From Puccinellia tenuiflora (lineage: Eukaryota; Streptophyta; Magnoliopsida; Poales; Poaceae), in NCBI GenBank assembly GCA_012064385.1, contig QRDG01000406.1, forward strand, positions 175,730-239,729: 64,000 bases of DNA, written 5' to 3'. The position numbers and the translations under genes are program-made. Below are positions 63,867 to 64,000 of the stretch, in pieces. A model generated the notes under the pieces. It saw only the letters and a list, made by a program, of their open reading frames with translations, did no database searches and had not been told where the DNA came from. Positions within the stretch are counted from its first letter, which is position 1. Each line of letters starts with the position of its first letter.

Positions 63867-64000
63867 ATGGTGACGAGAGGAGTTGAGATCGTTGGAGCAG
63901 CTCGTCGGCTATGGAGAAACTCGCCATCGGGCGGGTCTACACTGATGAGCATGGAGAGACCGAGATCGATGACTCAGGCTGGACTTCGGAGATGAACGAA
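63867..64000 (+). pseudogene. Start of Tat leader/gag, frameshifted
   Basis: ATG at 63867 opens the same protein start as the fragment at 60230-61045 (MVTRGVEIVGAARR). One G is missing near 63907 (CGTCGGCTATGG here, CGTCGGGCTATGG there), which throws the frame after about 14 codons. The gene continues past the window. Confidence 0.75.

Larger units (their letters stand above)
63257..64000 (+). mobile_element. Tat-lineage element, 5' end only (cut by window edge)
   Basis: LTR at 63284-63844 followed by the primer-binding region and the start of the leader/gag. Same family as the LTR at 8422-8962. A 27-bp duplication (63244-63270 and 63271-63297) repeats the first bases of the LTR with flanking TTTAATCTCCAAC. 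Confidence 0.85.

Overview
The window looks like intergenic DNA from a large grass genome, most likely Triticeae or a close relative. It is dominated by nested transposable elements, and it holds one host-type, GC-rich, single-exon grass gene (a CYP94-like cytochrome P450, 11764-13329, minus strand). Host assignment is an inference from element types, nesting density and the GC-rich genes. No rRNA, tRNA, CRISPR array or bacterial-type feature was seen.

Layout, left to right. 1-1512 is an unclassified repeat with an internal 115-bp duplication. 1513-8962 is a 5'-truncated Tat-lineage Ty3/Gypsy element: end of pol on the plus strand, a five-exon gene on the opposite strand with its own TATA box, then the 3' LTR. 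9061-11512 holds a Gypsy gag remnant and a terminal-inverted-repeat (TIR) element. The P450 gene follows, then a 381-bp foldback MITE. 14840-27291 is a complete but decayed chromodomain Gypsy element on the minus strand with LTRs of about 3.8 kb and target-site duplication (TSD) TCGCC. 27292-31640 holds degenerate repeats, a 448-bp hairpin and a 1.1-kb non-autonomous LINE-type insertion with a 16-bp TSD. 31640-41940 is a minus-strand LINE split by a Copia element (35550-40258, TSD CTAGG) whose reading frame begins with a RanBP2-type zinc finger. 42061-49486 is a second, nearly full-length minus-strand LINE (12-bp TSD) inserted in a short retro-fragment that has its own 13-bp TSD.

49815-59118 is a 9.3-kb Mutator-like element (MULE) and the most coherent unit here. 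A mudrA-type transposase gene reads inward from the left TIR. A two-exon gene for a GRF zinc-finger, coiled-coil, C-terminal membrane-anchor protein reads inward from the right TIR. A GC-rich 140-residue orphan ORF with its own TATA box lies between them. The geometry recalls mudrA/mudrB of maize MuDR, but the second gene is different.

59119-64000 holds PIF/Harbinger termini and a transposase tail, a Tat leader/gag fragment caught between inverted Harbinger-like ends, an exon-like stretch, and the LTR plus leader of another Tat element that runs off the window. Most element genes are broken by nonsense changes or frameshifts. The MULE GRF gene, the 140-residue ORF, the P450 and the spliced antisense Tat gene appear open.
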